In this document: in pieces, positions 1-8,587 of the stretch
Numbering within the stretch: position 1 is the first letter of the stretch
Layout of the letters: each line of letters starts with the position of its first letter
Source of the DNA: Sulfuricurvum sp. PD_MW2
Lineage (GTDB): Bacteria > Campylobacterota > Campylobacteria > Campylobacterales > Sulfurimonadaceae
Direction of reading: 5' to 3'
Assembly: GCF_002633015.1 (NCBI RefSeq)
Contig: NZ_NSIU01000001.1
Location: forward strand, 186,001-250,000
DNA: 64,000 bases
Translations under genes and position numbers: made by a program
Notes under the pieces: model-generated
Database searches by the model: none
Told to the model about the DNA's origin: nothing
What the model saw: only the letters and a program-made list of their open reading frames with translations

Positions 1-47
1 ATACAGTGAACAGAAAAGCAACCAACAACGTTTTCATCATTCAGCCT

Positions 48-1589
48 TTAGAAGAGATAATTCATTTCAAAACGATATTCGTTATACGAGTTATTATCAA
101 CCGTTCCTTGAACTGTTGCACTCGTATATGCCGGATCAGCGTTTACAGTTGCAAAACGAAATTTAAACTCTGTGTTCGGCAACGATTTAAACGTTTGTGT
201 TGCATCTACATGGAAAATTGTACGGTCGGTAAATGTTGATGTAAATGCTTTTTTATCATCAAAATTCATATTTTCATAATCCGCTGCAACCAGCAATCCT
301 GGAACCAATCCTGCTTTTCCGAAATCATATACTGCTTTTACAGCCCAGTTTTTCGTGTTTGCGATCCAGTCAACTTGCGCCATTGAACGGGTATATCCAC
401 CTGTCGGAAATCCACGCCATGGAGCGATAATATCCGCATCATCCGAGATTTTTGAGTACCCGGCAGACAATTCTAACGGTCCGCTTGCCGCAACCAAACG
501 CGCCATGATAATGCTACCATCCGCATTACGTGCATCTTTATATCCGCCTGAAGCGGTCCCCACTGGAATAGCTCTTAAGCTTCCGCTTAACGATGCACCA
601 CCAATATATCCTGCGCCATCATCCATTTGTTTTAAGTAACGAATACCTGGGGTCAATGTCCAAGAATCATTCAGTTTGATTTGATAATTTGCTTCACCGA
701 TTACGGTATTAAAAAATCCTTGGAGTCCGATATACTCACCATCAAGTTTTAAATTCGGGATTGATTTGTTAGAAACTGTCAACAATTTCATTTCAGGATC
801 AACATCACCCCCACCTTTAGTACGAATATTGTATGCAGACAATCCTTTATGTGTCCCAGAATCATCATTGTATGCCGTTTTATCTGTACTTAAAGTTGCA
901 CTGTCAGCTCCGCTGGCAATTAAACTATGAAATTCTTGGTGATCACGTAATTTTTGAGCCGTAATATATCCAGCACGAATGGTCGTGTCAGGAATATCTT
1001 TATTTTCAATCACAGCAGCTTCAAAGGTATTCGGAATCATTTTTGTGTCGTTGGTCGCAATCATGATGCTATCGATCCCTTGTCGCCCAACTTTAACATT
1101 CGTTTTGCCATTTTTGTATTCCAAATAAGCTTCGGCAAAATTCCCCATTGCACCTTCAGTGCCATCACGTCGTGTATGATAGGTATCTTTACCTGCTTTA
1201 CCAAAGTTTGTATTCGCTACTGCAGGGTCGATATTGTCTCTATGCATAGGAACAGTCCCATAAAATCCTGCTGTTGCACCTAAACCATGGAAAAAACCGG
1301 TTTTATAGACAACACTTCCCCCAAGTCCCCACATATTGTTATCACGTGTTTGGCTTGATCCAGATGTTTTTTCAGTATCCCAATCCCACCAGAACATATT
1401 CGAACGTAACCGGCCATATACTTCACCCTCTGTAAACATTTCAGTAAAAGAATTTACTGAACCCGGTGCTTTTGTATATTCAACTTGATAATTTGCTTTG
1501 AGCACGCGATCTTCTGTTTTAAGTGCATACGCTGACGTTGCCAACAAACAGGTAGCCGCTGCTACCATACTCAATTTCACTAATTTCAT
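48..1589 (-). CDS. OprD-like outer-membrane porin downstream of soxB
   Basis: Probable outer-membrane beta-barrel porin of about 513 residues. The chosen ATG is preceded by AAGGAG at normal spacing and gives a clean Sec signal peptide (MKLVKLSMVAAATCLLATSAYA). A longer reading from 1658 would overlap soxB and add a non-signal leader. The mature part alternates aromatic and glycine-rich strands and ends in Tyr-Leu-Phe, the C-terminal aromatic typical of Bam-dependent barrels. Only about 38 bp separate it from soxB, so it is probably the last gene of the sox transcript. It is clearly related to the porin at 35065-36306, sharing 'EAYL.Y', 'K.GRQ..D' and 'NTFEA..IEN'-type motifs. Substrate unknown; uptake of sulfur anions is an inference from context. 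Confidence 0.85.
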   Translation of the reverse strand: MKLVKLSMVAAATCLLATSAYALKTEDRVLKANYQVEYTKAPGSVNSFTEMFTEGEVYGRLRSNMFWWDWDTEKTSGSSQTRDNNMWGLGGSVVYKTGFFHGLGATAGFYGTVPMHRDNIDPAVANTNFGKAGKDTYHTRRDGTEGAMGNFAEAYLEYKNGKTNVKVGRQGIDSIMIATNDTKMIPNTFEAAVIENKDIPDTTIRAGYITAQKLRDHQEFHSLIASGADSATLSTDKTAYNDDSGTHKGLSAYNIRTKGGGDVDPEMKLLTVSNKSIPNLKLDGEYIGLQGFFNTVIGEANYQIKLNDSWTLTPGIRYLKQMDDGAGYIGGASLSGSLRAIPVGTASGGYKDARNADGSIIMARLVAASGPLELSAGYSKISDDADIIAPWRGFPTGGYTRSMAQVDWIANTKNWAVKAVYDFGKAGLVPGLLVAADYENMNFDDKKAFTSTFTDRTIFHVDATQTFKSLPNTEFKFRFATVNADPAYTSATVQGTVDNNSYNEYRFEMNYLF

Positions 1590-1627
1590 TCCTAACTCCT
1601 TAAGTTTGATTACATTATGCGCATGGC

Positions 1628-3394
1628 TTAGCAGCCGCGAGCACCTTTTTTCGGGCATCCGCAGTCATAATCCATAATTTTGACATTGCTATTACCACTT
1701 ATATTAACATTTTTTTGCCGACGAATGTATGCAGAGGTTACATCATATACCGGACGGGTCAGCTGTTCTTTGAGATTGCTTCCCGCATTTTGGAGATTGC
1801 CGCCCCATGAAGATACTTTGTATACTTTCGTATCACTCAAAGGTTTCCCGCCTACCATGATATTCGTAATCCGTTTACCGCTCGGAGCACCGATACGAAT
1901 TTCATAGGTCACACCGCCCAAACGGCTCATATCTCCACCTTGTTGATAAAGCGGGTTGGCGTTGAATACATTATCCGCAATGTCTTCCAACAATGTTCGG
2001 ATATGCATTCCTGTCAATTCAAACGTATACACGTTCGGATAGGTGATAGCCGTCATGTCATAAACGTGGTCCATGGTGATCGAATCACCTTCGAGAACCG
2101 TCGTTCCCCAACGATATCCTGGAGTAAACGAAATATCCGAGTCCATAGTGTCGATGATCGAATCATTGATCAGCTGATCGAACGTCGAATGGAACGTATC
2201 ACGTTTGTACAAGGTATTTTTGGTAATACCTAATACTTCGGAGAGTTCCGAATCATACGGTGAATATAACTCTTTGACAAGTTTTTCACCCTCTGGATCA
2301 GCCGGAATCAGGTTTGATGCCACCGGGATGAGTTTATACTCATACCCCTTGACTTTATGGTTTTGGATATCGATATCGAGTCGTCCGATATATTTACCGT
2401 GACTTCCCGCAATGACGATCACCGTACCGTTGATGACTGTCGGCTGCGGTGATGGATCATGGGTGTGACCGCTCAGGATGAAATCGATCCCTTTAACTTG
2501 ACGTGCAACCTCTTGGTCAACGCTGAACCCATCATGCGAGAGGACAACGACACAGTCCACTTTCTCTTCCTTACGAAGTTTATCCACATATGTTTGAAGT
2601 GTGTCAAGTCGTAAACCGAAACTCCACCCTTGTGTAAACTCTTTCGGGTTTGCCGTAGAGGTAAACGGAAACGCTTGACCGATAATACCGATCTTAGCTC
2701 CGCCTCTCTCCATAATCGTATACGGTTCAAAAATCGACTCTTCGAAATCATCCGCAAACGAATCATCTCCGATAACGTTTTGAGCGATAAATTTCGCATT
2801 TAACATCTCGATGAGCTCTTTGACCCGTTTTTTACCGTACGTGAATTCCCAGTGACCCACCATTACGTCGACACCGAGATAATTTTGAGCTTTGACAATC
2901 GCTTCACCGCCCGTTTTAAGCGCGACACCTGTTCCCTGCCACGTATCGCCGGAATCTAGAAGCAATACATTGTCAGCTCCACGCTCTTTTTTGATATGGT
3001 TGATGAGGGTTTTCATGTGTGAAATTCCCCCCATTTTCCCGAATTTATGAGCAAGTGCATCAAAATTCATAAACGTATCGAAATACGCATCAAGCGTTTT
3101 ACCTTTCATGCCGTAATGCTTTAAAAACGACTCACCGCACAAAAAGCCCGGTGTCCCCGTAAGATTCGGAGCGGAAATCAATGTTGAAGGTTCACGCCAG
3201 TAGAGCGGTTTGAGATGTGCATGCATATCACAGATATGAAGCAACGTCACATTGCCGCGTGCGTTAAATCCATAAATATCTTTTAGTCCTACCTCATCAA
3301 TACGCTTTGCGGCACTGCCGGCCGATGCCAAAGATGGCACACCAAGTCCGAGTGCGGCAGCAATATGAAAAAAGTCTCTTCGTGATAAATCCAT
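1628..3394 (-). CDS. soxB: SoxB thiosulfohydrolase
   Basis: SoxB hydrolyses sulfate from the cysteine-S-sulfonate carried on SoxYZ in the periplasm; it is a dimanganese enzyme of the metallophosphatase/5'-nucleotidase superfamily. Seen here: a twin-arginine signal (SRRDFF, residues 4-9) with a hydrophobic stretch, the metal-ligand motifs DMHAH (56-60), SGDTWQG (148-154), SHDG (286-289) and GHTHD (309-313), and the C-terminal nucleotidase-like domain. 588 residues is normal. The start has a good ribosome site (AAGGGGGAG). It follows soxA by about 10 bp. Odd: the C-terminus is a short Cys-rich tail (CGCPKKGARGC). Confidence 0.97.
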   Translation of the reverse strand: MDLSRRDFFHIAAALGLGVPSLASAGSAAKRIDEVGLKDIYGFNARGNVTLLHICDMHAHLKPLYWREPSTLISAPNLTGTPGFLCGESFLKHYGMKGKTLDAYFDTFMNFDALAHKFGKMGGISHMKTLINHIKKERGADNVLLLDSGDTWQGTGVALKTGGEAIVKAQNYLGVDVMVGHWEFTYGKKRVKELIEMLNAKFIAQNVIGDDSFADDFEESIFEPYTIMERGGAKIGIIGQAFPFTSTANPKEFTQGWSFGLRLDTLQTYVDKLRKEEKVDCVVVLSHDGFSVDQEVARQVKGIDFILSGHTHDPSPQPTVINGTVIVIAGSHGKYIGRLDIDIQNHKVKGYEYKLIPVASNLIPADPEGEKLVKELYSPYDSELSEVLGITKNTLYKRDTFHSTFDQLINDSIIDTMDSDISFTPGYRWGTTVLEGDSITMDHVYDMTAITYPNVYTFELTGMHIRTLLEDIADNVFNANPLYQQGGDMSRLGGVTYEIRIGAPSGKRITNIMVGGKPLSDTKVYKVSSWGGNLQNAGSNLKEQLTRPVYDVTSAYIRRQKNVNISGNSNVKIMDYDCGCPKKGARGC

Positions 3395-3404
3395 TCTCTC
3401 CCCC

Positions 3405-4181
3405 TTAGCGTTTCAAACCGGGGATTTGGATCGCATTGCCTTTGGTTTTGTTGGTAACATACACTTCCAACGCAACCATTTCACGTGATCCAAGAGGAAT
3501 TTTTGCCAAAAGAGCATTTTCCATACATTGCTGCATACGCTTATCCAACGTAACCATTTGACCTTGTGTCATACGATATGCCGGCCATGTTCCCGCTGCA
3601 GCCGTCACTTTTGCACCCAAATCAGGAAGCGGTTGCATACGAAGACGTTGTCCCACGATATCGGCACTGTGACAGTTATTGCACGATAGACCTCGTCCAC
3701 CGCGACGTTCTTCAAACACCTGCTGACCAAGAGCCATCATCTCTTTCATGTGTGCATTGGCTTTAACGTCGATAGAGGTTTTTTGTCCATTCGCCAATGA
3801 CTTGATATAAGCCGTCATTTTAATGATTTCGGGACTTTCAAGTTTAGAGACTTCTTTGCCTTGATTTGCCAATGCCATTTGCAATGATTGAGAAAGGGTC
3901 ACTACTTTTTTTGCCGGTTCAACGTAACGTGGAAAACCTGCAATCGTTTTCGGGAGATCTTTCTCTTTCACGCCCAGCATTTTCGCATAAGCGGCTGATC
4001 CGATCAAAGAGTTAAAAAGCTGTTCGCCCTCTCCTACTTCCATCTCAGCCGGATTGTTTTCAAGGAGTTCAGCATACATTGCTTTGTCCGCATCGGACAT
4101 ACTGAGTTTCTCTTCTGCATGAACCGAACTCAAAAGTGCCAGACATACCAATGCTGCACTGATTGATAAAGTACGCATCAT
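3405..4181 (-). CDS. soxA: SoxA, L-cysteine S-thiosulfotransferase c-type cytochrome subunit
   Basis: SoxA pairs with SoxX to oxidatively join thiosulfate to the SoxY cysteine. A Sec signal peptide ends near residue 22. There is one haem-binding motif, CNNCH at 167-171, and a later cysteine (Cys219, in RMQQCM) at the position of the catalytic haem-ligating cysteine. The N-terminal domain has no CxxCH, so this is the monohaem type rather than the two-haem form. It abuts soxZ with no gap, consistent with translational coupling. Two adjacent ATG codons make the exact start ambiguous by one residue. Confidence 0.96.
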   Translation of the reverse strand: MMRTLSISAALVCLALLSSVHAEEKLSMSDADKAMYAELLENNPAEMEVGEGEQLFNSLIGSAAYAKMLGVKEKDLPKTIAGFPRYVEPAKKVVTLSQSLQMALANQGKEVSKLESPEIIKMTAYIKSLANGQKTSIDVKANAHMKEMMALGQQVFEERRGGRGLSCNNCHSADIVGQRLRMQPLPDLGAKVTAAAGTWPAYRMTQGQMVTLDKRMQQCMENALLAKIPLGSREMVALEVYVTNKTKGNAIQIPGLKR

Positions 4182-4517
4182 TTATCCTTTCGGTGTAATT
4201 TGCGTCGTACTCTCTACGCTTTGCCCTTTGTTATCTTTTGCGACAACTTTGAGCGTTCCGGCACCCGGTACTTTAAAACTGATTGACATCAACGGATTCA
4301 CCGAGAGTGATTCCCAAATAACCATTTTGGTAATGAGTTTATCGTTGAATGAAAATTTCACCTCATCGATATAATTCGCCGGAATCAATTCACCGGTATC
4401 TTTGTTTTTACGCATTCCTGTTTCCATAGGGTGCATTGCCATAAAATCGATTTTTACGATATCACCCGCTTTATAATCTTTCGGTTTGATTTTAATTAGT
4501 GTTTTCATCTCTGCCAT
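4182..4517 (-). CDS. soxZ: SoxZ sulfur-carrier partner
   Basis: SoxZ forms the SoxYZ heterodimer that carries sulfur intermediates through the Sox cycle. The 111-residue protein has the usual immunoglobulin-like all-beta character, with 'MHPMETGMRKN' and a C-terminal 'STTQITPKG'. It has no signal peptide, as expected for a subunit exported by hitchhiking with Tat-exported SoxY. The start is preceded by AAGGAT. It lies between soxY and soxA in the canonical X-Y-Z-A-B order. Confidence 0.95.
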   Translation of the reverse strand: MAEMKTLIKIKPKDYKAGDIVKIDFMAMHPMETGMRKNKDTGELIPANYIDEVKFSFNDKLITKMVIWESLSVNPLMSISFKVPGAGTLKVVAKDNKGQSVESTTQITPKG

Positions 4518-4569
4518 GGGTTATCCTTTATCTTATTTCTTTAAATCGTTTTGTGATGGTTGAGATAAT

Positions 4570-5040
4570 TCAACCACATCCGCCGATAGTTACTTTTACA
4601 TTTTGCTTTGTGCTCAAAAACGTTCCATCACTCATCTCTGCGATAGCAACAACATCTTGAGTTCCACCGAGTTTGATACGGGTTCCGAAGTATGCTTCTC
4701 CGTTAGCAGGAGTCAAATAGATATTCGCACAACGAACATTCCCGTTTTTTGATGCCAAAACATGAATCGCTTTAACATAATCTTTTTCACTCATCGGACT
4801 ATCTACCGTGATTTTCACCGGAACAACTGCACCGTTTTCTGCAATTTCTGGTGCTTCCATTTTGACTTTAGCTGAAGCCACAAGTGCTTTGCCTCCGGTG
4901 ATAGCAGAAACTGCCGTCTCATAACTCATTTCGTTCGGACCGCCATTTTTTTTCTCATCTGCCGCACTTACCACTTGCGGTATTGCAATCGCACATGCCG
5001 CTGCCGCACCAAAACCTTTTAAAAATGATCTTCTTTCCAT
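4570..5040 (-). CDS. soxY: SoxY covalent sulfur-carrier protein
   Basis: SoxY binds the sulfur substrate covalently through a cysteine on a swinging C-terminal arm. The protein ends in Gly-Gly-Cys-Gly (Cys155 of 156), the defining SoxY motif. The N-terminus is a Tat signal (ERRSFLKGFG followed by a hydrophobic stretch and an Ala-rich cleavage region). It is followed about 52 bp later by soxZ. A second soxYZ-CD set, common in relatives, is not in this window. Confidence 0.96.
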   Translation of the reverse strand: MERRSFLKGFGAAAACAIAIPQVVSAADEKKNGGPNEMSYETAVSAITGGKALVASAKVKMEAPEIAENGAVVPVKITVDSPMSEKDYVKAIHVLASKNGNVRCANIYLTPANGEAYFGTRIKLGGTQDVVAIAEMSDGTFLSTKQNVKVTIGGCG

Positions 5041-5056
5041 TGTTTCTCCTTGATGA

Positions 5057-5578
5057 TTATTTTTTTATTGCACTGATATAGGATACTAAATCACACACTT
5101 CACGTTCACTGAACAACCCGTTAGCAAGATTTACCGTCATGTGCGTATGAGGGTTATCAAGACGCGGGTCAGCGATTTTTTGATACATAAACTGCGCATT
5201 GCGTACACCGCTGTCCATGTAGAGTTCTTTGTATTTACTCATATCCGGTCCGATATCACCGTACCCTTTTGCCCCTTCGATGTTATGACAAGCAACACAA
5301 TTCCCGTATTGTTTGTCTTTTCCATCTGCCAGTTTTCGACTGATACCCTCAGGCGGATTCTCTTTTGCATCTTTTCCGTTTAGATTATGAAAAAGATATT
5401 GCCCACGAGCAATGGCTGCTTTCTCGTTGCTGACACAACCTTCAGGCATAATGTATTGCTTTGGCACAGGAAGGGCATCTTTTTTTAAGATAGCCGTTGC
5501 ATCCGGGCTTTCAATCACCTGCGATAAATCGGCTGCACTTAAAAAAGTAGCAAGTCCGAGTATGATCACTTTTCGCAT
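5057..5578 (-). CDS. soxX: SoxX, monohaem c-type cytochrome subunit of SoxAX
   Basis: Small periplasmic cytochrome that takes electrons from the SoxA reaction. It has a short Sec signal peptide, one haem motif CVACH (94-98), and a 'THMTVNLAN' stretch offering a candidate distal Met ligand. 173 residues. It is the first gene of the sox cluster; the preceding gene is a histidine kinase ending 75 bp upstream. Confidence 0.94.
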   Translation of the reverse strand: MRKVIILGLATFLSAADLSQVIESPDATAILKKDALPVPKQYIMPEGCVSNEKAAIARGQYLFHNLNGKDAKENPPEGISRKLADGKDKQYGNCVACHNIEGAKGYGDIGPDMSKYKELYMDSGVRNAQFMYQKIADPRLDNPHTHMTVNLANGLFSEREVCDLVSYISAIKK

Positions 5579-5622
5579 TGACTCTCCTCAAAGTTATATT
5601 TCAAGGAGCATTGTAAAATAGG

Positions 5623-5650
5623 AGTGTAAAATTTATGTAAAAAATGTCAA
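5623..5650 (-). promoter_or_regulatory. Candidate sigma-70 promoter of the sox operon
   Basis: Reading the minus strand there is an exact TTGACA (-35; 5645-5650), a 16-bp spacer and TACACT (-10; 5623-5628), about 45 bp upstream of the soxX start. It sits in the only sizeable gap of the nadA-to-porin run, so sox may be transcribed both from here and by read-through from the kinase gene. No clear operator was recognised. Confidence 0.5.
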
Positions 5651-5653
5651 ATA

Positions 5654-6820
5654 TTAAGAGTTGATGTAAATCGGAGGGTAAAAAGTATAAGAGAATGTAC
5701 TCCCTTTTCCATATATAGAGTCTATGTGAAGTTCAATGCCAGCTTTATCGATAATCGATTTAACAATGTTCAATCCGATTCCGAATCCCCCCTTATCCTG
5801 ATTTTCTCGGTAATACCGCTCAAAAATCCGGTTGACATCTTCAATGCCGACACCGTTATCACGAAAATAAAGAGTGCATCTGCCCTCAAGTCGTTCCAGT
5901 ATCACCTCTATTTTCCCCTCTTCATTCGAATACTTGATCGCATTGGAGAGATTATTATCAATGATTCGCTGGAGCTGCGTAGAGTTAAAGAGGATATCGA
6001 TACCCTCTTCGATCTTTGATTCGATGGTAATATTTTTCAATGCGGCCACTTCATGAAAATAATCACATCTTTCCTGAACATATCGGCTCAAATCGATCTT
6101 TTCATATTCAAAAGAGAGCCGCTCGTTTTTGATCAAATAGTCCATATCATTGTACAGTGTCGATAATGTTTTCGTCGCCGCTTTGATTCGCTGAAGATAT
6201 TTATTGCTCGGATTGGCTCGGTGATAAAGATCGATATTTACATTGATGATGGAGAGCGGTGTATTGATCTCATGCATCGAATCTTTAATAAATTGATCCA
6301 GCCGTTTGTTCAGACGCTGAAACGGCAAGGCGAAGCGATCAAGAAAATAAAGCGACAACACAAAAAATATAGCGGCTGCTCCCAGCAAGATTATCACCAC
6401 ATCCTGATAAATTCGTGTGTAAGAGATCTGACCGGCTACCACAAGATACGCTGCATCAAAATAACGCCCCTCCGGTAACGCTATCACTTCATAGGCATAA
6501 CCGTTTTGGATATGATACCCCAGTTTTTGCTCGTCCAACGGAGCCTTGATGAGTGTAAAAATAGGCTTGAAATGAGTATCATACAAGCCTGACTCAAAAG
6601 AACGGAACCTCGGATAATCAAATTTTTGCTTCTCTTTGGAATCAAACTCTTCCATCGCGCGAATAATAAGATGTGATTGCCGTTTGAGTTTGAATTCATA
6701 CTGTATTTCGGTTACATACTTCATATAGGTGACATACAAATACGTCGGTATCAATAATAACACCGCCACCAACATCGTATAGATGAAAGCATTTTTCAAT
6801 GCATAACGATTATCGTTCAA
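5654..6820 (-). CDS. Two-component sensor histidine kinase next to sox
   Basis: Membrane histidine kinase of 388 residues. There is a transmembrane helix near 13-32, a short periplasmic segment of roughly 100 residues, a second helix near 140-160, then a HisKA-type helix with 'SMHEINTPLS' (phosphoacceptor His183) and an ATPase domain with N (NNLSNAIKYS), G1 (DNGVGI) and G2 (GGFGIGLNIV) boxes. The H-box has Asn where Leu/Phe is more usual. It overlaps the upstream response-regulator gene by 11 bp and is the last gene before sox. Signal unknown; thiosulfate or another sulfur species is inferred from position only. Confidence 0.92.
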   Translation of the reverse strand: MNDNRYALKNAFIYTMLVAVLLLIPTYLYVTYMKYVTEIQYEFKLKRQSHLIIRAMEEFDSKEKQKFDYPRFRSFESGLYDTHFKPIFTLIKAPLDEQKLGYHIQNGYAYEVIALPEGRYFDAAYLVVAGQISYTRIYQDVVIILLGAAAIFFVLSLYFLDRFALPFQRLNKRLDQFIKDSMHEINTPLSIINVNIDLYHRANPSNKYLQRIKAATKTLSTLYNDMDYLIKNERLSFEYEKIDLSRYVQERCDYFHEVAALKNITIESKIEEGIDILFNSTQLQRIIDNNLSNAIKYSNEEGKIEVILERLEGRCTLYFRDNGVGIEDVNRIFERYYRENQDKGGFGIGLNIVKSIIDKAGIELHIDSIYGKGSTFSYTFYPPIYINS

Positions 6821-7463
6821 TGATATACCCTAAACCGCGTCGATTTTGAATAATATCCACCGGAAGTTTTTTGCGCAAATTATTAATCTGTACCCGGATA
6901 TTCGCAGGATCAACATATTCACCCCATATCTCATCTTGGAACATCTCAACCGACACTACCTGATTGGTATGCTTGAGCAGAACCGTAAAAATCTCTTTTT
7001 CCGTTTTAGAGAGGGAAATGTTCTCTCCACCATGTGTCAAAGTAAAGTTTTCCGTGTCATAAATCAAATCGCTTCCAAAATCGATTTTGCTCTCACCGTC
7101 ATGGTAATAACTTTTCAATGCGTGCATAATCCGTATTTGCAATTCGGTCAAATCAAACGGCTTGCGCACATAGTCACAGCATCCCGATTTATACCCCTCT
7201 TGCAAATCACTCACATTGACCATAGAAGTAAGAAAAATAGCGGGAGTTTTATTCCCCTCTTTGCGAATACTGCGAAGCAATTCAAAGCCGTTCATTCCTG
7301 GAACATTGACATCGAGGAGATAGAGATCGAAATGGGTCTCATAAATTGCATCGAACGCTTTTTCTCCATTAGAAAATCCAACAACTTCGTATCCCATCTC
7401 TTCTAAAAATTCCGTGATACTGACGCGCAACATATATTCATCTTCGAGTAACAGCACTCTCAT
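6810..7463 (-). CDS. OmpR-family response regulator next to sox
   Basis: Receiver domain (acidic residues in LLEDEYM, phosphoacceptor Asp51 in YLLDVNVPG, Lys in YVRKPFD) followed by a winged-helix DNA-binding domain ending in RRGLGYIIER. 217 residues, canonical for the family. It overlaps the Cache gene upstream by 4 bp and the kinase downstream by 11 bp, so the three are very probably co-translated and form one signalling unit. The sox promoter is an obvious candidate target, but no direct-repeat operator was identified. Confidence 0.92.
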   Translation of the reverse strand: MRVLLLEDEYMLRVSITEFLEEMGYEVVGFSNGEKAFDAIYETHFDLYLLDVNVPGMNGFELLRSIRKEGNKTPAIFLTSMVNVSDLQEGYKSGCCDYVRKPFDLTELQIRIMHALKSYYHDGESKIDFGSDLIYDTENFTLTHGGENISLSKTEKEIFTVLLKHTNQVVSVEMFQDEIWGEYVDPANIRVQINNLRKKLPVDIIQNRRGLGYIIER

Positions 7464-8587
7464 CGTATCTCCCCTTTTATCTCTCTGGTCACTTTATAAT
7501 CGAGCAATATCCCTATCAACTCTTCTTTGGAATACGCATTTAAGCGTTCTCTTGCCTCTTGTAAATAAACCTCTCTATCCTCAGGCGAAACCGTATCTTT
7601 CAAATAAAGCAGCTCTTTGTCGTATACGCTTTGAAACTGCCCTTTGTCCAGCGATTTTTTGACCATTACATCATACAGTTCATTACGGGAGAGATGGATC
7701 AAAAATGAGATATCCTCTTCGTCCGAATGGGCATACGTATTAACTTGCTTAGGAGAAAGTGAAAATACAAAAGCGCCGATACTTTCACCCTCACCGTTCA
7801 CCATAGGTTCATAAAACAAATAACGACCTCCACTAAAGATGACACGGGCGGTTTTCAATGTCTTAAAATCAACCCCGTTCAAAAGCTTTAGATCACTTTG
7901 CGTATATTTTGGGTTGGCTAAAATATACTTTTTTCCGATTGTAGGATTCTCTTGCATAAAGACCGCTGTTTCATAAAAACGTTCATCCATGAGTATGTAT
8001 AGATCAATCCCCAAGCGATCAAAATACTCCTGTGTCGATTCAAAGAAAGAGACGACTTCGACAAATCCGATCATATTTTTTTGATAATAGACCGGGACCG
8101 TCGCTTTCACCCCAAGCTTTCTCCCTACCTCGATGGCAGAGCGCGGATTTTTATGTGTTTGAAAATAAAGCAGATCGGGACGATGATAATCCAAGGGCAT
8201 CCCCGCATACGAGTTGTCCCAGCTGCGGGCAAATATGATGTAATCGGATGTAATGATTTGTGAGCGGATCAGTGAATCGGTATGAAGTTTTATCGATTCC
8301 ATCACTTCGGAGAGAATCTTAAACCCTTTATCTTCATCCTCTTGTTCCAATGCATCGCTTAGTGCAGTATTTTGAGAGAGAATCAGTGCATAGCGCAGTG
8401 CGGTAGAACGCTCTTTTTCGAGCTGATTGTTCAACCCCATAGAGAGTTGATCACTAAGGCGTTCAAGAGTTTGATACGTCGCTTTTTTCTCAAGATACCA
8501 TAAGACTCCCCCTAGTACGACAGCAATTGCCAAAAATACACCGGCTATAATCCTTTTATCGGCTAAAATGCCATACCAGCGATCCAT
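7460..8587 (-). CDS. Membrane-anchored periplasmic Cache-like sensor protein
   Basis: A 375-residue protein with one N-terminal transmembrane helix (about 12-32), an amphipathic helix, and then a large, probably periplasmic, region resembling a double-Cache ligand-binding domain (pattern '..V.VY....IGFVEV' and 'GRYLFYEPMVNGEGESIGAFVFS'). No output domain follows: there is no second membrane helix, HAMP, kinase or GGDEF. It ends in a charged helical tail. It overlaps flhB by 1 bp and the response regulator by 4 bp. Likely a stand-alone sensory subunit for the adjacent kinase. The family assignment rests on pattern recognition and is uncertain. Confidence 0.6.
   Translation of the reverse strand: MDRWYGILADKRIIAGVFLAIAVVLGGVLWYLEKKATYQTLERLSDQLSMGLNNQLEKERSTALRYALILSQNTALSDALEQEDEDKGFKILSEVMESIKLHTDSLIRSQIITSDYIIFARSWDNSYAGMPLDYHRPDLLYFQTHKNPRSAIEVGRKLGVKATVPVYYQKNMIGFVEVVSFFESTQEYFDRLGIDLYILMDERFYETAVFMQENPTIGKKYILANPKYTQSDLKLLNGVDFKTLKTARVIFSGGRYLFYEPMVNGEGESIGAFVFSLSPKQVNTYAHSDEEDISFLIHLSRNELYDVMVKKSLDKGQFQSVYDKELLYLKDTVSPEDREVYLQEARERLNAYSKEELIGILLDYKVTREIKGEIR

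Noticed and set aside
1-47. Terminator for the porin gene
   Set aside because: No convincing stem-loop or T-run is visible in the few bases available before the window edge.
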